Shown here: positions 5,691-6,744 of the stretch, piece by piece
Position numbering within the stretch: position 1 is the first letter of the stretch
Layout of the letters: every line of letters starts with the position of its first letter
The notes under the pieces: generated by a model
What the model saw: only the letters and a program-made list of their open reading frames with translations
What the model was told of the DNA's origin: nothing
The model's database searches: none
Position numbers and translations under genes: made by a program
Assembly (NCBI GenBank): GCA_900772495.1
Contig: CAAHEJ010000090.1
Location: 1 to 6,744, forward strand
Length of the DNA: 6,744 nucleotides
Source: an uncultured Campylobacter sp.
GTDB lineage: Bacteria > Campylobacterota > Campylobacteria > Campylobacterales > Campylobacteraceae
Reading direction: 5' to 3'

Positions 5691-5820
5691 TTATCTGTCC
5701 TTTTTGCCTTTGAATTTGCGCTAAAACCACACTTTGAGCGCGATAAAAACGCAAAAATTTGCCTGGATAAAAACTTGCGCCGTGCAAATGCGCTAAATTT
5801 TGCCTGCAAATTTCACTCAT
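5680..5820 (-). CDS. Possible 46-residue small protein bridging the hydrolase and murF
   Basis: An ATG at 5820 overlaps the hydrolase stop by eight bases and opens 46 codons ending in TGA at 5682-5680, just inside murF. AAAGG lies six bases before it. The product begins MSEICRQNLAHLHGASFYPG and continues basic and aromatic, without a membrane segment or a motif I recognise. In its favour are the spacing signal, the overlap at both ends and the fact that it fills an otherwise long gap in a compact operon. Against it are the short length and the chance that an AT-rich gap stays open. If real, it would be translationally coupled to both neighbours. I cannot assign a function. Confidence 0.35.
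   Translation of the reverse strand: MSEICRQNLAHLHGASFYPGKFLRFYRAQSVVLAQIQRQKGQINEF
5697..5705 (-). promoter_or_regulatory. Ribosome-binding site of murF
   Basis: On the minus strand AAAAAGGAC is followed by six bases and the ATG at 5690. It is identical to the sites before thiS and thiF. Confidence 0.7.
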
Positions 5821-6559
5821 CTTTTGCCTTTGAAAGTGCGTTTAAAACGCTTTTTGCGATGAGTGGCGCGTTTTGCAAAAAGAAAAAATGCTCGCCATTT
5901 AGAGCGTAAAATTCGCTGTTTGCAATGAGTGAGTGAATCTTTTCGCCACTTTTTAAGGGCGTGGCACTATCTGTTTGCCCCCAAAAGATGAGTGTTTGGC
6001 ATTTTACTTCACTAAAAATCTCGCTAAAATCCTCATCAACGACATTTTTAAAGGTTTCATACATAGTTTGACTCATACCTTTGGTGTCTTTACTCGCAAA
6101 AAATGAGCCAAAACGCGAAATACCAAGTCTTTTAAAGGCTTTAAAAAAGGCGATTTTAGCACGCACTTTAAGGCTTTTTTGCCAGCAAATGCCAGCTGAT
6201 GAGAGCAGGACAAGGATTTTGGGCGCAAATTCCTTGCTTAAAAGCGTGGCGATTTTGCCGCCAAAACTATGTCCGATGATGATTTGCGGGGCAAGGTCTT
6301 TTTGCCTTAAAAATGTGCTTATGATTTTTGCATACTCAAAGCTATTTAAAGGCTTGCTAATGCTTGATTTGCCAAAGCCACACAAATCCAAATAAATATG
6401 GCAAAAGTCAGCAAACTCGTCCGCAAAAGCCTTTTTCATCAGCTCTTTGTTTGCTCCCCAGCCGTGTAAGATAAGCACACAGGCACTTTTTTCAGGGTGT
6501 AAAAGCTCATAGCTCACATTATAAGGCGTTTCATCACAAACAAGCTCAGCCAAAGCCAT
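5813..6559 (-). CDS. Alpha/beta hydrolase, substrate unknown
   Basis: This 248-residue protein has the full set of alpha/beta-hydrolase marks: the oxyanion-hole HGWG (32-35), DLCGFGKS (58-65), the nucleophile elbow GHSFGG (96-101, Ser98), the acid Asp197 in WGQTDSATP and the base His224 in GEHFFF. Length and order fit the family of small soluble esterases and acyl hydrolases, and no signal peptide is visible. AAAAGG seven bases before the ATG supports the start. The antitoxin-like gene ends two bases before it, and murF follows 122 bp downstream, so the three are probably co-transcribed. Pimeloyl-ACP esterases of biotin synthesis belong to this fold and are one possibility, but nothing here fixes the substrate. 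Confidence 0.85.
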   Translation of the reverse strand: MALAELVCDETPYNVSYELLHPEKSACVLILHGWGANKELMKKAFADEFADFCHIYLDLCGFGKSSISKPLNSFEYAKIISTFLRQKDLAPQIIIGHSFGGKIATLLSKEFAPKILVLLSSAGICWQKSLKVRAKIAFFKAFKRLGISRFGSFFASKDTKGMSQTMYETFKNVVDEDFSEIFSEVKCQTLIFWGQTDSATPLKSGEKIHSLIANSEFYALNGEHFFFLQNAPLIAKSVLNALSKAKDE

Positions 6560-6561
6560 AT

Positions 6562-6744
6562 TTACGCCTTTTGGTTTTTGTAAATGTTTTCAAGCAGCTC
6601 CACAGCGTTTAAAAGTCGCTCGTATTCTTTGAAATTCAGCATTACTGCTTCAAATTTGTTGTTTTTTAAGATGACTATTTTTTTGCTTTGTGCCACCTTG
6701 CCAAGTATCGCGCTGAAATTGCGCACCACTTCTGTGGCGGTGTA
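6562..6744 (-). CDS. Phd/YefM-family antitoxin-like protein (N-terminus outside window)
   Basis: The minus strand is open from the right edge to TAA at 6564-6562, giving 60 residues without a start. YTATEVVRNFSAIL, then KKIVILKNNKFEAVML and FKEYERLL, follow the Phd/YefM pattern: an N-terminal DNA-binding fold with a helix for dimer contact and a C-terminal tail that binds a toxin in true systems. Only the first residues appear to be missing. The stop lies two bases from the hydrolase start, and no RelE- or Doc-like toxin follows; a toxin upstream is outside view. It may be an orphan regulator of this operon or a domesticated antitoxin. Confidence 0.78.
   Translation of the reverse strand, partial: YTATEVVRNFSAILGKVAQSKKIVILKNNKFEAVMLNFKEYERLLNAVELLENIYKNQKA

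Overview
The window looks like chromosome of a low-GC Campylobacterota member, most likely Campylobacter or a close Helicobacter relative. The evidence is AT-rich, tightly packed genes sharing the ribosome-binding sequence AAAAAGGAC, a MurF whose N-terminus is a membrane domain, and an antitoxin-like gene, a hydrolase and murF in one run. No RNA gene is present, so the genus is an inference.

Left part, plus strand. Positions 2-3016 are the 3' portion of a large restriction-modification gene of the Type IIG/Type ISP kind. The visible part is an adenine methyltransferase followed by a target-recognition region; the expected nuclease half lies beyond the left edge. Its stop overlaps the start of thiS (3013-3204). 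After a 229-bp gap full of hairpins comes thiF (3434-4234). ThiS and ThiF form the sulfur-carrier pair for thiazole synthesis, but thiG and thiH are not in the window.

Right part, minus strand. Read from the right edge, there is a partial Phd/YefM-like antitoxin (6744-6562), an alpha/beta hydrolase (6559-5813), a possible 46-residue ORF bridging the gap (5820-5680), and murF (5690-4242). These look like one transcription unit that converges on thiF with only 7 bp between the stops.

The most interesting structure is inside the methyltransferase gene. At about 940-1643 a DUF559 (Vsr-like) endonuclease domain is inserted in frame in what looks like a surface loop. It is bracketed by two nearly identical 39-bp GC-rich palindromic repeats in inverted orientation (991-1029 and 1544-1582), and more copies sit beside it and inside the nuclease domain. 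All copies that retain the full core are read in the same stop-free phase. A second palindrome family occurs in frame at 2076-2153, in the recognition region, and again at 3369-3404 between thiS and thiF. One reading is a selfish element: a nuclease plus palindromes that enters genes without breaking their reading frames. That function is inferred; the layout is visible.
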